A DNA stretch of 64,000 nt from Paraflavisolibacter caeni (GTDB taxonomy: Bacteria; Bacteroidota; Bacteroidia; Chitinophagales; Chitinophagaceae), in assembly GCF_025628885.1 (NCBI RefSeq), contig NZ_JAOTIF010000001.1:940587-1004586 (forward strand). The letters run 5' to 3'. Below, piece by piece: positions 44,326 through 52,969 of the stretch. Within the stretch, counting starts at the first letter, position 1, and each line of letters starts with the position of its first letter. A program made the translations under genes and the position numbers. The notes beneath the pieces are model-generated. The model ran no database searches and was not told where the DNA came from. It saw only the letters and a list, made by a program, of their open reading frames with translations.

Positions 44326-45186
44326 ATGAGTCCCTTTAAACATACGAATATGTTAGATTTTCAGAATCTGTTTCCCGATGAACGTGAAAAAGGTGAAACA
44401 CCTCTTCGGCAATGTCAGTTGGTTATGTTGCGAATGCTGAAGATTTTTGATTATTTGTGTATTAAACATGATGTGAAATATTTTCTTACGGGTGGAACGC
44501 TCATAGGAGCTGTGCGGCATAATGGTTTTATTCCTTGGGATGATGATTTAGATGTTGGGATGACAAGAGATGATTATGAAAAGTTTATTCAATACGCAGT
44601 GCCTGAACTGCCTGATGATATTTTCTTTCAAAATCCTCAAACTGATAAATACTACCCGCCAAATAGTAATGTTGAAGCACGTTTGAGGGATAAGTATAGT
44701 AGTTACACACATATTAATGGAGAAAACAAGAAATGGCATGAAGGACTGCAGGTGGATATATTTGTTTATGACCGGTCATTTCTACCTCATAATTTCTTCG
44801 TTGTTACTTTGAATAAGGTCTTAAAACGCTTCAATAATAACCTGAAAAGGGCCAGGGTACTGAAGGCAATTTCAAAGTATTCTCCCTTGCCTTTAGTTTA
44901 TTCCAGTAATTATTTACAATATTACAGTGCCATGAAACATGGCACTTTTGTTACTAAAAGGGAACTAGGTAGCCTGCTTAGGGTAAAATTTGAGGATACA
45001 GAAGTTTACGTCCCGGAAAGTTGGGATTCTTATTTAAAGAGGCAATATGGCAATTATATGAAACTGCCTCCACCGGAAAAGAGAATATCTGCACATGATG
45101 TCATCGCAGATCCATTTACTCCCTGTGATCATACCGAAGTTTTGTGCTGGAAAGACAGAACGCATAAAGAAAGCCAATATTCTTAA
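44326..45186 (+). CDS. LicD-family phosphotransferase (candidate ribitol-phosphate or phosphocholine transferase)
   Basis: A 286-residue cytoplasmic protein with the LicD/fukutin nucleotidyltransferase-like core: GGTLIGAVRHNGFIPWDDD at about residues 55-74, continuing LDVGM with the metal-binding aspartates, and WHEGLQVDIFVYD about 80 residues later. LicD enzymes transfer phosphocholine from CDP-choline. The human relatives fukutin and FKRP transfer ribitol phosphate from CDP-ribitol. With a CDP-ribitol synthase gene directly upstream and no choline kinase or licB/licC genes nearby, ribitol-phosphate transfer onto the capsular glycan is the better hypothesis. Confidence 0.85.
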   Translation: MSPFKHTNMLDFQNLFPDEREKGETPLRQCQLVMLRMLKIFDYLCIKHDVKYFLTGGTLIGAVRHNGFIPWDDDLDVGMTRDDYEKFIQYAVPELPDDIFFQNPQTDKYYPPNSNVEARLRDKYSSYTHINGENKKWHEGLQVDIFVYDRSFLPHNFFVVTLNKVLKRFNNNLKRARVLKAISKYSPLPLVYSSNYLQYYSAMKHGTFVTKRELGSLLRVKFEDTEVYVPESWDSYLKRQYGNYMKLPPPEKRISAHDVIADPFTPCDHTEVLCWKDRTHKESQYS

Positions 45187-45307
45187 TGATATATCGAAAA
45201 AATCAATGCTTTTTAGATTGATTAAGCATTGTCGATTGCTCAATAGTTTTAGTCTGCTATTGTGGGAATTTCTTCTATTGTGAAAAATTAAATTAGGTAT
45301 AGGTTCG

Positions 45308-46531
45308 ATGAATAAAAAAAATGTAGTTCATATTGGAATTATTTGGGCAAATCCTTATAGCAATAATTTAGGTGTTGCAGCTCTTGCATATTCGTCATTG
45401 GCTTTATTGAACGATGTATGTAGGGAAAACAATATTGATGCAAGGTTTACATTGGTCGGCAACAGGGGGAAGGAAAAGGATAAAATTTCTATAAACAACT
45501 GTGAAATATTTTTTAATAATGTATTAGGAAATGATCATTCGAAATGGAAATCTCTTGCCAGGCTGGTTCTTTATCCAAGGAGATGTCAAACTATGAAATT
45601 GTTGAACCTGGATATTATTTTTGATATTTCTGAAGGAGACAGCTTCACAGATATTTATGGAGATAAGAGGCATAAGAAGTTCCTGAATTCCAAAAGGTTT
45701 TTTAATTTGTTACGAACTCCCCAGGTTTTGCTTCCACAAACTATTGGCCCATTCAATTCAAAGCGAAATGAAGAAATGGCGTTCAAGGCCATGAAGAAAA
45801 TGAAATTGGTTATTTCCCGGGATAAACAAAGTTTGGATTACACAGCTCAATTTTTACCGGAAAATAAAATAAAGGAAGCGATTGATGTCGCCTTTTATAT
45901 GCCTTTTGAGAGAAGGAAGTTTGATAAAGAAAACATTCATGTTGGTATCAATATTTCAGGTTTGTTATGGAATGGGGGATATACTAAAAAGAATCAATTC
46001 GCTTTGGAGGCAGACTATCGGAGCCTCATCGAAAATGCCATCAATTATTTTGCGCATAAAGACAATGTAACCATTCATTTTGTTTCGCACGTTTTATCAA
46101 GGAGGAAGTCTGTAGAAGATGATTACGCAGTAGCTGAAGAATTTCATCTTAAATACCCCGGATCTGTTTTAGCTCCGGCTTTCAAATCTCCTATAGAGGC
46201 TAAATCATATATCAGTAGTTTGGATTTTTTCTTCGGATCCCGAATGCATGCTTGTATTGCCGCAATTTCTTCAGGGGTTCCTGTATTTCCTATGGCTTAT
46301 AGCCGGAAATTCAATGGACTTTTTAGTGAAACCCTACAATATAAATGGTTGGGTGATTGCACAAAGGAAACAGAAGATGTTATACTGGAAAAATTGCAAA
46401 CTGCTTATCATCAACGGCTTGCAATTAAAGAGGAAATTGGGCATTTGAATAGCAATGTTGTTTCATACAGGCTGGATAGTCTAAAAAATCAATTATTAAA
46501 ATCAATAAGTAATGTCAAATTCAGTCATTAG
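45308..46531 (+). CDS. Polysaccharide pyruvyl transferase family protein
   Basis: A 407-residue GT-B-like protein of the CsaB/WcaK family: an N-terminal GIIWANPYSNNLGVAAL segment, VLLPQTIGPFNSKRNEEMA in the middle, and the C-terminal FFGSRMHACIAAISSGVPVF motif that marks the family. These enzymes add ketal pyruvate from phosphoenolpyruvate to a sugar, making the polymer acidic. Its last 20 bp overlap the start of the FrhB-like gene, so translation of the two is coupled. Confidence 0.85.
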   Translation: MNKKNVVHIGIIWANPYSNNLGVAALAYSSLALLNDVCRENNIDARFTLVGNRGKEKDKISINNCEIFFNNVLGNDHSKWKSLARLVLYPRRCQTMKLLNLDIIFDISEGDSFTDIYGDKRHKKFLNSKRFFNLLRTPQVLLPQTIGPFNSKRNEEMAFKAMKKMKLVISRDKQSLDYTAQFLPENKIKEAIDVAFYMPFERRKFDKENIHVGINISGLLWNGGYTKKNQFALEADYRSLIENAINYFAHKDNVTIHFVSHVLSRRKSVEDDYAVAEEFHLKYPGSVLAPAFKSPIEAKSYISSLDFFFGSRMHACIAAISSGVPVFPMAYSRKFNGLFSETLQYKWLGDCTKETEDVILEKLQTAYHQRLAIKEEIGHLNSNVVSYRLDSLKNQLLKSISNVKFSH

Positions 46532-47717
46532 TGAGATAGACAGGTCTGGACTTTGCTTAGGCTGTGGACTGTGTGAAGCAGTTTTAGGAAAAGAAAACTG
46601 TACAATGCAGTTACGGGATGATGGTTTTTTTCACCCTCAGTTTAAAAGGCTGGATAAAAAGAGCGAGCGAGTCATCAATGAAATCTGCCCGTCTATTAAT
46701 GTCCGTAATGAATACGAGTTGAAAAAAGATGAGCGAATTTGGGGTAAGATTATCCAGTTGTATGAAGGTTTTTCTGCAGATCAAGAAGTTCGTGCTAAAA
46801 GTTCATCAGGTGGTGTTGTTAGTGCATTAGCAATTTACTTATTGGAGCATAAAAAAGTTGATGCTGTATTGCATGTAGGGGGCGATGCGGATGACTACCA
46901 ACAAAATAAGTTGCGTAAGTCTTATGATAGAGAAGATGTAATAAGGAATAACTCATCCCGTTATGCTCCTGCCTTAATGTTTTCGGATATTTTTGAAATA
47001 CTCAATCAATCAGATGAAATTTTTTGTTTTATTGGTAAGCCATGTGATATTGCAGCACTCAAAAATTTTTTAAGAGTTTATCCCACTTATCAAGACCGAT
47101 TTAAATTGACTATTTCCATTGTTTGTGCGGGTATGCCCAGTTTCAACGGAACCAGAAAATTGATTTCAGATTTTCATCCACAGGTTCCAATCAAAAATCT
47201 TTCATACAGAGGTAATGGTTGGCCAGGTTATTTTTCTTTCAGTGATAACAGTGGAAAAGTATATAGCAAGTCTTATAATGATTCATGGGGTAAAGTACTA
47301 AACCGACATTTATGCTTCAGGTGTAAAATTTGCCCGGAAGGAATCGGGTTGCTTGCCGATATAGCGATTGGTGATGCATGGGAAACAAAAAATGGATATC
47401 CGGATTTCACTGAAAAGGAAGGAAATAGTTTAGTCATAACCCGAACGGCTATTGGACAACAAGTTGTGGATGAGCTCATTAACGATGAGGCAATATTCTG
47501 TAAAAGTTTACCTGTAGAGAAGTTGCGTTTGATGCAACCATTTCAATACAGGAGACGGAAGTATGCAGGTATGCGCATCATCGCAGCAATGATAGCAAAA
47601 CAATTCTTATTCAGGTTTCATAATCTGTACATATATAGAAATCTGGAATTTAAATCTCCCAAACGATTGATGAAGGAGTTTTTGGGCACATTTAAAAGAG
47701 CAATCAAAATGGCTTGA
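46512..47717 (+). CDS. FrhB-like iron-sulphur flavoprotein (F420 hydrogenase beta-subunit family) of polysaccharide loci
   Basis: A 401-residue protein. CLGCGLC at residues 15-21 gives three cysteines in CxxCxxC spacing, and HLCFRCKICPEGIGLLADIAIGD near residue 265 supplies further cysteines of the FrhB/FdhB C-terminal domain. Members bind iron-sulphur clusters and FAD. Bacteroidota do not make F420, so the family name should not be taken literally. Such proteins recur beside pyruvyl transferases in capsule and exopolysaccharide clusters, and the role there is unproven, perhaps a sugar or ketal redox step. Overlaps the upstream gene by 20 bp and ends 2 bp before the next start. Confidence 0.82.
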   Translation: MSNSVISEIDRSGLCLGCGLCEAVLGKENCTMQLRDDGFFHPQFKRLDKKSERVINEICPSINVRNEYELKKDERIWGKIIQLYEGFSADQEVRAKSSSGGVVSALAIYLLEHKKVDAVLHVGGDADDYQQNKLRKSYDREDVIRNNSSRYAPALMFSDIFEILNQSDEIFCFIGKPCDIAALKNFLRVYPTYQDRFKLTISIVCAGMPSFNGTRKLISDFHPQVPIKNLSYRGNGWPGYFSFSDNSGKVYSKSYNDSWGKVLNRHLCFRCKICPEGIGLLADIAIGDAWETKNGYPDFTEKEGNSLVITRTAIGQQVVDELINDEAIFCKSLPVEKLRLMQPFQYRRRKYAGMRIIAAMIAKQFLFRFHNLYIYRNLEFKSPKRLMKEFLGTFKRAIKMA

Positions 47718-47719
47718 TT

Positions 47720-48367
47720 ATGCCATATAATAATATTCTATATCATCTATATTTTGTTGTTCCTTCAAGATTTAAAGGATTCATTAAAAGAATGATACTT
47801 AAATCTGAAGGAGGGCAAATGTATTCTAATACTATTCGCCAGATATATGAAGAGAAACATAAAATTAAAATTGGTTATGGTTCATATGGGGGGTGTTTTT
47901 CTTTAAAAAATGTTCCGGCAGGTGTTTCATTTGGAAACTATTGTTCAATAGCTCCCACGATTCGAATATTCAGGGCTAACCATCCAAAAAACAAGTTTAC
48001 TTCGCACCCAATTTTATACAATCCTGCTGCAGGTTATGTTACTAAAGATGCGCTTAAAAGACCTACTTTAACTATTGGTCATGATGTATGGATTGGAGAA
48101 TGGGCCATAATATTACCTAATGTTTCATATATAGGTAACGGTGCTATCATTGGAGCAGGAAGTGTGGTGACAAGAAATGTGGATCCTTATTCTATCGTAG
48201 CAGGAAATCCAGCTAAGGTAATCGGCAAACGTTTTGACGATAGCGTCATTAAGAAAATTGAAGAATCTAAGTGGTGGTTTTCAACTAAGGAGGAATTGAT
48301 CAAGAATATACAAAAGTTCCAGGATCTTGTTGAGATAAATGAAAAGAATATCATTAAAGAATTTTAA
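47720..48367 (+). CDS. Hexapeptide-repeat O-acetyltransferase (CatB/LacA-like)
   Basis: A 215-residue protein with left-handed beta-helix hexapeptide repeats (FGNYCSIAPTIRIF, LTIGHDVWIGEWAIILPNVSYIG, AIIGAGSVVTRNVDPYSIVAGNPAKVIG) and the catalytic His in the loop after IFRANHP. It ends in a short helical tail with KWW as in the xenobiotic/virginiamycin acetyltransferase group. It probably O- or N-acetylates a sugar of the repeat unit from acetyl-CoA in the cytoplasm. The start is taken at the ATG at 47720, not the TTG at 47714; it is 2 bp after the FrhB-like stop. Confidence 0.85.
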   Translation: MPYNNILYHLYFVVPSRFKGFIKRMILKSEGGQMYSNTIRQIYEEKHKIKIGYGSYGGCFSLKNVPAGVSFGNYCSIAPTIRIFRANHPKNKFTSHPILYNPAAGYVTKDALKRPTLTIGHDVWIGEWAIILPNVSYIGNGAIIGAGSVVTRNVDPYSIVAGNPAKVIGKRFDDSVIKKIEESKWWFSTKEELIKNIQKFQDLVEINEKNIIKEF

Positions 48368-48409
48368 GTATACAAAAGTTCGATATCAGCAAACTTAATT
48401 TTTCTAACC

Positions 48410-49660
48410 ATGGACTTAAGCAGTACCAATGCAAGATTGAAATATGGTTTTATTTTATTTACTGTTTTGGTTAGCATCAACTTTTGGTCTTGTAGCTTAA
48501 TATCTGACGGGATGAGTAAGCTTTTAGAGGTATTTGTGTTGATGTGCCTTTCGCTGATCGTTCTTTATGATAACTTTATCTTGAAGAGAACACAAATTTT
48601 TAAAGCAAATGTTTTCTTCTTCATGCTGATTCCTTTGTTGAGTGCATATGGCGCGCTTATTTTTCATGATCAGCCTTTAAAGCTTTCTTTAATTATATCC
48701 AGAGTTAATCTTTACTGGCTCTTTTATTTTGTACTCCTGATCTTTGATATTCCAAGTGAACGAATCATCAAAATGATGCTTATTGTTGGTTTAGTATGGG
48801 CATCTCTAACCATCATTCAGCAGGTTACTTATCCGATTTCTTATTTTTATTCCAGAGAAGATTCAGATGAATATTCTATTTATAGAGGAGGCGTATACCG
48901 GTTCATGATTTATGGACAACAATATGGCGCTTTTTTCATGTTTTATTACTTCTATCAATATTTAACGAAGAAAAATTCAAATTATCTGTTTTATGTGCTT
49001 TTTGCAATGGCTGGTTTTTATTGTTATGGCACACGTCAATTTGCATTGGCAGCACTTGCCTGCCTTTTTATTGCAATATTTTTAGTTCGTGGAAAAGCGC
49101 AATTAAGTGCTGTAATGATCATTTTGATCGCTGTACCTGTTCTTGTGATGCTCAAGGATGTTTTGTTTGCGCAGTATATCGATATGACTAGGGAGCAGCT
49201 AAAGTATGGTGATGATGTAAGGCAATTAGCCGCTCGTTTTTTCCTTAATGAATACTGGCCTGACCATTGGACTGCTAAGATTACCGGTAATGGTACCCCA
49301 CATATCTATTCAAGGTATGGTCAGGAAATGGAAATCATCAGACTTTATAATCATTTCTATAGAAGTGATGTAGGAATTATTGGTGCTTTTAATGAGTTTG
49401 GTATTTTGTATGTCTTAAATATAGTATTCGTAAATATCAAAGGATTAAAGAATAAGTATTTTACAAATGACAGTAAGTTCTTAAAACTTTTATCTTATTA
49501 TTCAATTATTCTTTTAATCACAAGCCAGTACTATTCCAAAGGGCTCGGAATTCCATTTTATTGTTTAGTTTTTTATCTTATTGAAAAATCGTATAAAGAA
49601 AAAAAGGAAGTACCAGAGGAAGTTGAAGAAAATGAAGAGGAACTTGAGTTTGCCATTTGA
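48410..49660 (+). CDS. Putative O-antigen/capsule polymerase (Wzy-like)
   Basis: A 416-residue integral membrane protein with about ten hydrophobic segments and one large polar loop (about residues 255-330) between the later helices, the usual shape of Wzy. Sequence conservation in this family is low, so the call rests on topology and position inside a locus that has Wza and Wzc but otherwise no polymerase. It would join flipped repeat units on the periplasmic face. The C-terminus is strongly acidic (PEEVEENEEELEFAI), likely cytoplasmic. Confidence 0.7.
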   Translation: MDLSSTNARLKYGFILFTVLVSINFWSCSLISDGMSKLLEVFVLMCLSLIVLYDNFILKRTQIFKANVFFFMLIPLLSAYGALIFHDQPLKLSLIISRVNLYWLFYFVLLIFDIPSERIIKMMLIVGLVWASLTIIQQVTYPISYFYSREDSDEYSIYRGGVYRFMIYGQQYGAFFMFYYFYQYLTKKNSNYLFYVLFAMAGFYCYGTRQFALAALACLFIAIFLVRGKAQLSAVMIILIAVPVLVMLKDVLFAQYIDMTREQLKYGDDVRQLAARFFLNEYWPDHWTAKITGNGTPHIYSRYGQEMEIIRLYNHFYRSDVGIIGAFNEFGILYVLNIVFVNIKGLKNKYFTNDSKFLKLLSYYSIILLITSQYYSKGLGIPFYCLVFYLIEKSYKEKKEVPEEVEENEEELEFAI

Positions 49661-49695
49661 GGTAGTAAGTTCTATTTCCATTTAATCATTTTTAT

Positions 49696-50580
49696 ATGAA
49701 ACCAAGAGTTGCAGTAATTATCATTAATTATAAAACTTCTCATCTTTTAGGGAAGCTGATCGATTCTATTAAAGAAATCACGGTAGATGTTTCAATTGTA
49801 ATTGTTGATAATGCTTCAACGGAGGAAACGTACTCTGAACTTTTGATGATTAAAGATGCACGTTTGCATATTTTGCGCTCGTACACGAATCTCGGGTTTA
49901 CCGGTGGGATTAATTTTGCTTTAAAGTATTTGATAGAAAGTAAACTAGATTTTAAGTATTTTTTTCTACTCAATCCTGATGCTTTTAGTAATGATAATTT
50001 AATAGGTGATCTGGTTCAGATTTTGAATATAAATAAAGATGCAGCAGGCGTTTCTCCGCAGGTACTTTATTTAAATGGCGATCCATGGTACACAGGTGGA
50101 ATGATCAAGTATAATGAAGGCAAAGTCGTTAACCATTCTATTGATGAAATAAAGTGCAATGCGCAATCCTACGAAGTGGATGTATTTAGTGGTTGTGCAG
50201 TGCTTTTTGATTTAAGTAAAGTACTCGAAGTTGGAATGTTTAATGAAGATTTGTTTATGTATTTTGACGAAGCTGAACTTTCCATCAGATTAAAAAGAAA
50301 GGGTTATAAAATATTGTATTGCCCCCAGCATAAGATATTTCATGACGTTTCATATACAACCCGTAAAATATCCCATTTGAAAACTTACTACATGACCCGT
50401 AACAAGTTCATCGTATTTAATAATGACATGAGCTTATATAATAAAATTTATTTCATTTTATATGAAATGGCTTTTCATTTAAAAAATATGAGAATTAGAA
50501 ACGTTTTTTACCACATAAAGGGCTTTTATGATTTTAAAAGAGGTAAAAAAGGTTCAATGGCTATACGATCATTAACATAA
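49696..50580 (+). CDS. Glycosyltransferase family 2, rhamnosyltransferase-like
   Basis: A 294-residue GT-A enzyme of the WbbL/RfbF group: VAVIIINYKTSHLLGKLI, VIVDNASTEETY, LRSYTNLGFTGGINFAL, FLLNPDAF in the metal-motif position, and DEAELSIRLKRKGYKI as the acceptor-side region. This group includes rhamnosyl- and galactofuranosyl-type transferases, and the RmlD-like gene at 3781 would fit rhamnose supply, but this is only suggestive. It follows the Wzy-like gene by 35 bp. Confidence 0.85.
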   Translation: MKPRVAVIIINYKTSHLLGKLIDSIKEITVDVSIVIVDNASTEETYSELLMIKDARLHILRSYTNLGFTGGINFALKYLIESKLDFKYFFLLNPDAFSNDNLIGDLVQILNINKDAAGVSPQVLYLNGDPWYTGGMIKYNEGKVVNHSIDEIKCNAQSYEVDVFSGCAVLFDLSKVLEVGMFNEDLFMYFDEAELSIRLKRKGYKILYCPQHKIFHDVSYTTRKISHLKTYYMTRNKFIVFNNDMSLYNKIYFILYEMAFHLKNMRIRNVFYHIKGFYDFKRGKKGSMAIRSLT

Positions 50581-50631
50581 TAAGAATTAGTGCATAGAAA
50601 AATTTTATTAAACAATTTATTTCTTAGGTAA

Positions 50632-51693
50632 ATGGGATCATTTTCTTATTTTTTTAGTCCACAACCAACGCCAAAGACGACTAATGAATATATCATTAGT
50701 TTTTATGAGAAATTAGCAGAAAGAGTTACAGTTGTGAACTATAATAAGAAGCCTGTCTCTGCCTCGCTTGATATTTTCAGGTATGTTTTTAAAAGTGATG
50801 TAATGGTATTAAATTGGCCTGAGGATATCATGCATTTGCGTTTTGGCATACTTCAAATAATAATTTCATTTTTAGGTTTGGTGATTTTCAGAATCAGAGG
50901 AGGAAAGATTGTTTGGGTTTGCCATAACCGGGAATCACATTTTAAGCGATTCAAGTTATTGAGAAATTTCGCGCGTAAATTTTTCGCTACGCAATCTCAA
51001 AATATTATTGTTCATTCTGAAGATGCTTTAAAGCATTTTAAGAGAGTTCGACACAAGGTGATTTTTATGAATCACCCGGTTTATGAAAAATTCCATCAAA
51101 AAACTGAAGTTAATGATGCTGAAACAATTGATGTTCTTATTTGGGGCAACATTACTCCTTATAAAGGATTATCAGCATTTATTGAAAACTATAAAAAGTG
51201 CAATGTTTCGTTTGGTGTAACTATCATTGGAAAGGCTAATAAGGACTATTATAAACATTTAACTGAGTTAGCTGCTGGATCGAAGGTATCAATCATTGAT
51301 CATTTTCTGTCGGAAGAGGAATTATATCAATATTTTCAAAAGTCCAAAATTATTTTATTGCCTTATTTGGATAATGATACATTTTCTTCGGGATCGCTTA
51401 TCCATTCATTGAATTCTTCGAAAGTTATCATAGGACCATCTTTAGGCAACTTTATTGATCTGCAGAAAACAGGAGCATGCCTTACATATGATGACTATCA
51501 AGGGTTGTTCAACATTGTAGGAGAACTTTTGAGTGACGATCAAAAGTATAAGTATAAACTTAAAGAGTTGCAACAAGGAATTGAAAGATATTATCTTTCT
51601 AACACCTGGGACAAATTCATAGATAACCTTTTGCTGATAGTTTCGGAGAAAAAACATCGAGATAAAATGGTGGCAACTATACTGGAATGTTAG
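50632..51693 (+). CDS. GT-B fold glycosyltransferase
   Basis: A 353-residue protein. The N-terminal half has a hydrophobic monotopic segment (IIISFLGLVIFRI, about residues 80-95). The C-terminal half has a nucleotide-sugar fold: VLIWGNITPYKGL, VTIIGKANK, FLSEEELYQYFQKSKIILLPYLDNDTFSSGSL, close to GT4 enzymes, although the usual EPFG-type EX7E motif is replaced by a weaker sequence. It probably adds one sugar to the lipid-linked repeat. Sugar unknown. Confidence 0.75.
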   Translation: MGSFSYFFSPQPTPKTTNEYIISFYEKLAERVTVVNYNKKPVSASLDIFRYVFKSDVMVLNWPEDIMHLRFGILQIIISFLGLVIFRIRGGKIVWVCHNRESHFKRFKLLRNFARKFFATQSQNIIVHSEDALKHFKRVRHKVIFMNHPVYEKFHQKTEVNDAETIDVLIWGNITPYKGLSAFIENYKKCNVSFGVTIIGKANKDYYKHLTELAAGSKVSIIDHFLSEEELYQYFQKSKIILLPYLDNDTFSSGSLIHSLNSSKVIIGPSLGNFIDLQKTGACLTYDDYQGLFNIVGELLSDDQKYKYKLKELQQGIERYYLSNTWDKFIDNLLLIVSEKKHRDKMVATILEC

Positions 51694-51778
51694 TTGTCAT
51701 GGTGCTGGAGGATAAGTTTTTTGGGCTGTTCATGCAAATGATGATCATTTAACCATACCATTCTATAACAGATTTATT

Positions 51779-52969
51779 ATGAAACCAAGAATCGCCTTTG
51801 TTGTGCATATGTTGGCACCATACCGTGTCAGTTTTTATTCAAAGCTGTTTGCTGCTAAGGAATATGAGTGGAAACTTTTTGCAGGGCATAAATCTAATAA
51901 GAATGATGCAAGGCCGCAATACGATGGCGATTTGAGTTTTCCTGTTTCATTTCATACCGAAAAGAATCGAAACCTTGGGATATACAATATGTGTGATAAT
52001 GAAGGCATGTTTGATGCTGTAAAGTTATTTGATCCCCAGATTATTATTTTGTTTGCTCATGTAGGGACAAAAAGTTTCAGGAAAATTGTTGACTGGGCAA
52101 AAGGCTCTGGCCGGAAGGTTATTATGTGGACCTGTTTTTGGGAACCTTATTATATTACAGGTTATAAAAGGCTTATCAGGGATTTTGCGATCAATAGGTT
52201 TTATAATAAAGCCGATTATCACATCGCATATAGTTCAACAGCAAAGGAGAAATTGGTCGAAATCGGATATCCTGATACCCAGATTGCTATTGCTTACAAT
52301 GGTATTGATTTAGATTTATATGAAAATGAATTAGGTGGTGTTAATGGAGAAGAATTATTTGATCGGGATTCAATTAATTTTCTATACTGTGGCGGAATGG
52401 GGAAAGATAAAAAGGTGGATTTATTAATTAAAGCTATACACATTAGTCATCACGTTAGCCATCACAAATTAAATGCTTATTTGATCGGAGATGGGCCAAC
52501 ATTCGAAGAATGTAAAAACCTGGTTAAAAGTTTAGGATTGGCAGACAATGTAAAGCTTTTGGGTAGAATTAATAATGTTGGAAAATATATCCAAGCTGCT
52601 GATTGTATTGTTTTGCCTGGCACCGGAGGCTTGATATTAAATGAGGCTGTACTTATGAATAAGCCGATGATTGTCAGTAAAGCTGATGGAACTGAAAATG
52701 ATTTATTGATTAACGGTTTCAATGGACTTAAGTTCCAGGCTGGTAATGAGGAAAGTTTGGCAAATGCAATTGTTGAGGTGGCCGATAACCTTTCATTTTT
52801 TAGCGAAAATGCTGCCTGTGTATCTGAAGTGGTAACAAAAAGAAGTAACGTAGATATGATGGTTACTACATTTTTAAAGGCTATAAAAAAAGTAAATAAT
52901 GAAAATATCTCTAGTAGCAGGCGCCAGGCCGAACTTTATGAAAATAGCGCCTATCTTAAAAGCAATTGA
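51779..52969 (+). CDS. Glycosyltransferase family 4
   Basis: A 396-residue GT-B enzyme: N-terminal RIAFVVHMLAPYRVSFYSKLF and a C-terminal donor domain with INFLYCGGMGKDKKVDLLIKA, LIGDGPTFEECKNLVKSLG, and PGTGGLILNEAVLMNKPMIVS, which holds the EX7E-type donor site in degenerate form. Its final 71 bp overlap the start of wecB in another frame, an unusually long overlap that suggests translational coupling or a recent extension of this C-terminus. Confidence 0.83.
   Translation: MKPRIAFVVHMLAPYRVSFYSKLFAAKEYEWKLFAGHKSNKNDARPQYDGDLSFPVSFHTEKNRNLGIYNMCDNEGMFDAVKLFDPQIIILFAHVGTKSFRKIVDWAKGSGRKVIMWTCFWEPYYITGYKRLIRDFAINRFYNKADYHIAYSSTAKEKLVEIGYPDTQIAIAYNGIDLDLYENELGGVNGEELFDRDSINFLYCGGMGKDKKVDLLIKAIHISHHVSHHKLNAYLIGDGPTFEECKNLVKSLGLADNVKLLGRINNVGKYIQAADCIVLPGTGGLILNEAVLMNKPMIVSKADGTENDLLINGFNGLKFQAGNEESLANAIVEVADNLSFFSENAACVSEVVTKRSNVDMMVTTFLKAIKKVNNENISSSRRQAELYENSAYLKSN

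Noticed and set aside
46512..47717. True coenzyme F420 hydrogenase subunit
   Set aside because: No F420 pathway is expected in Bacteroidota and the gene lies in a polysaccharide operon; only the domain family matches.
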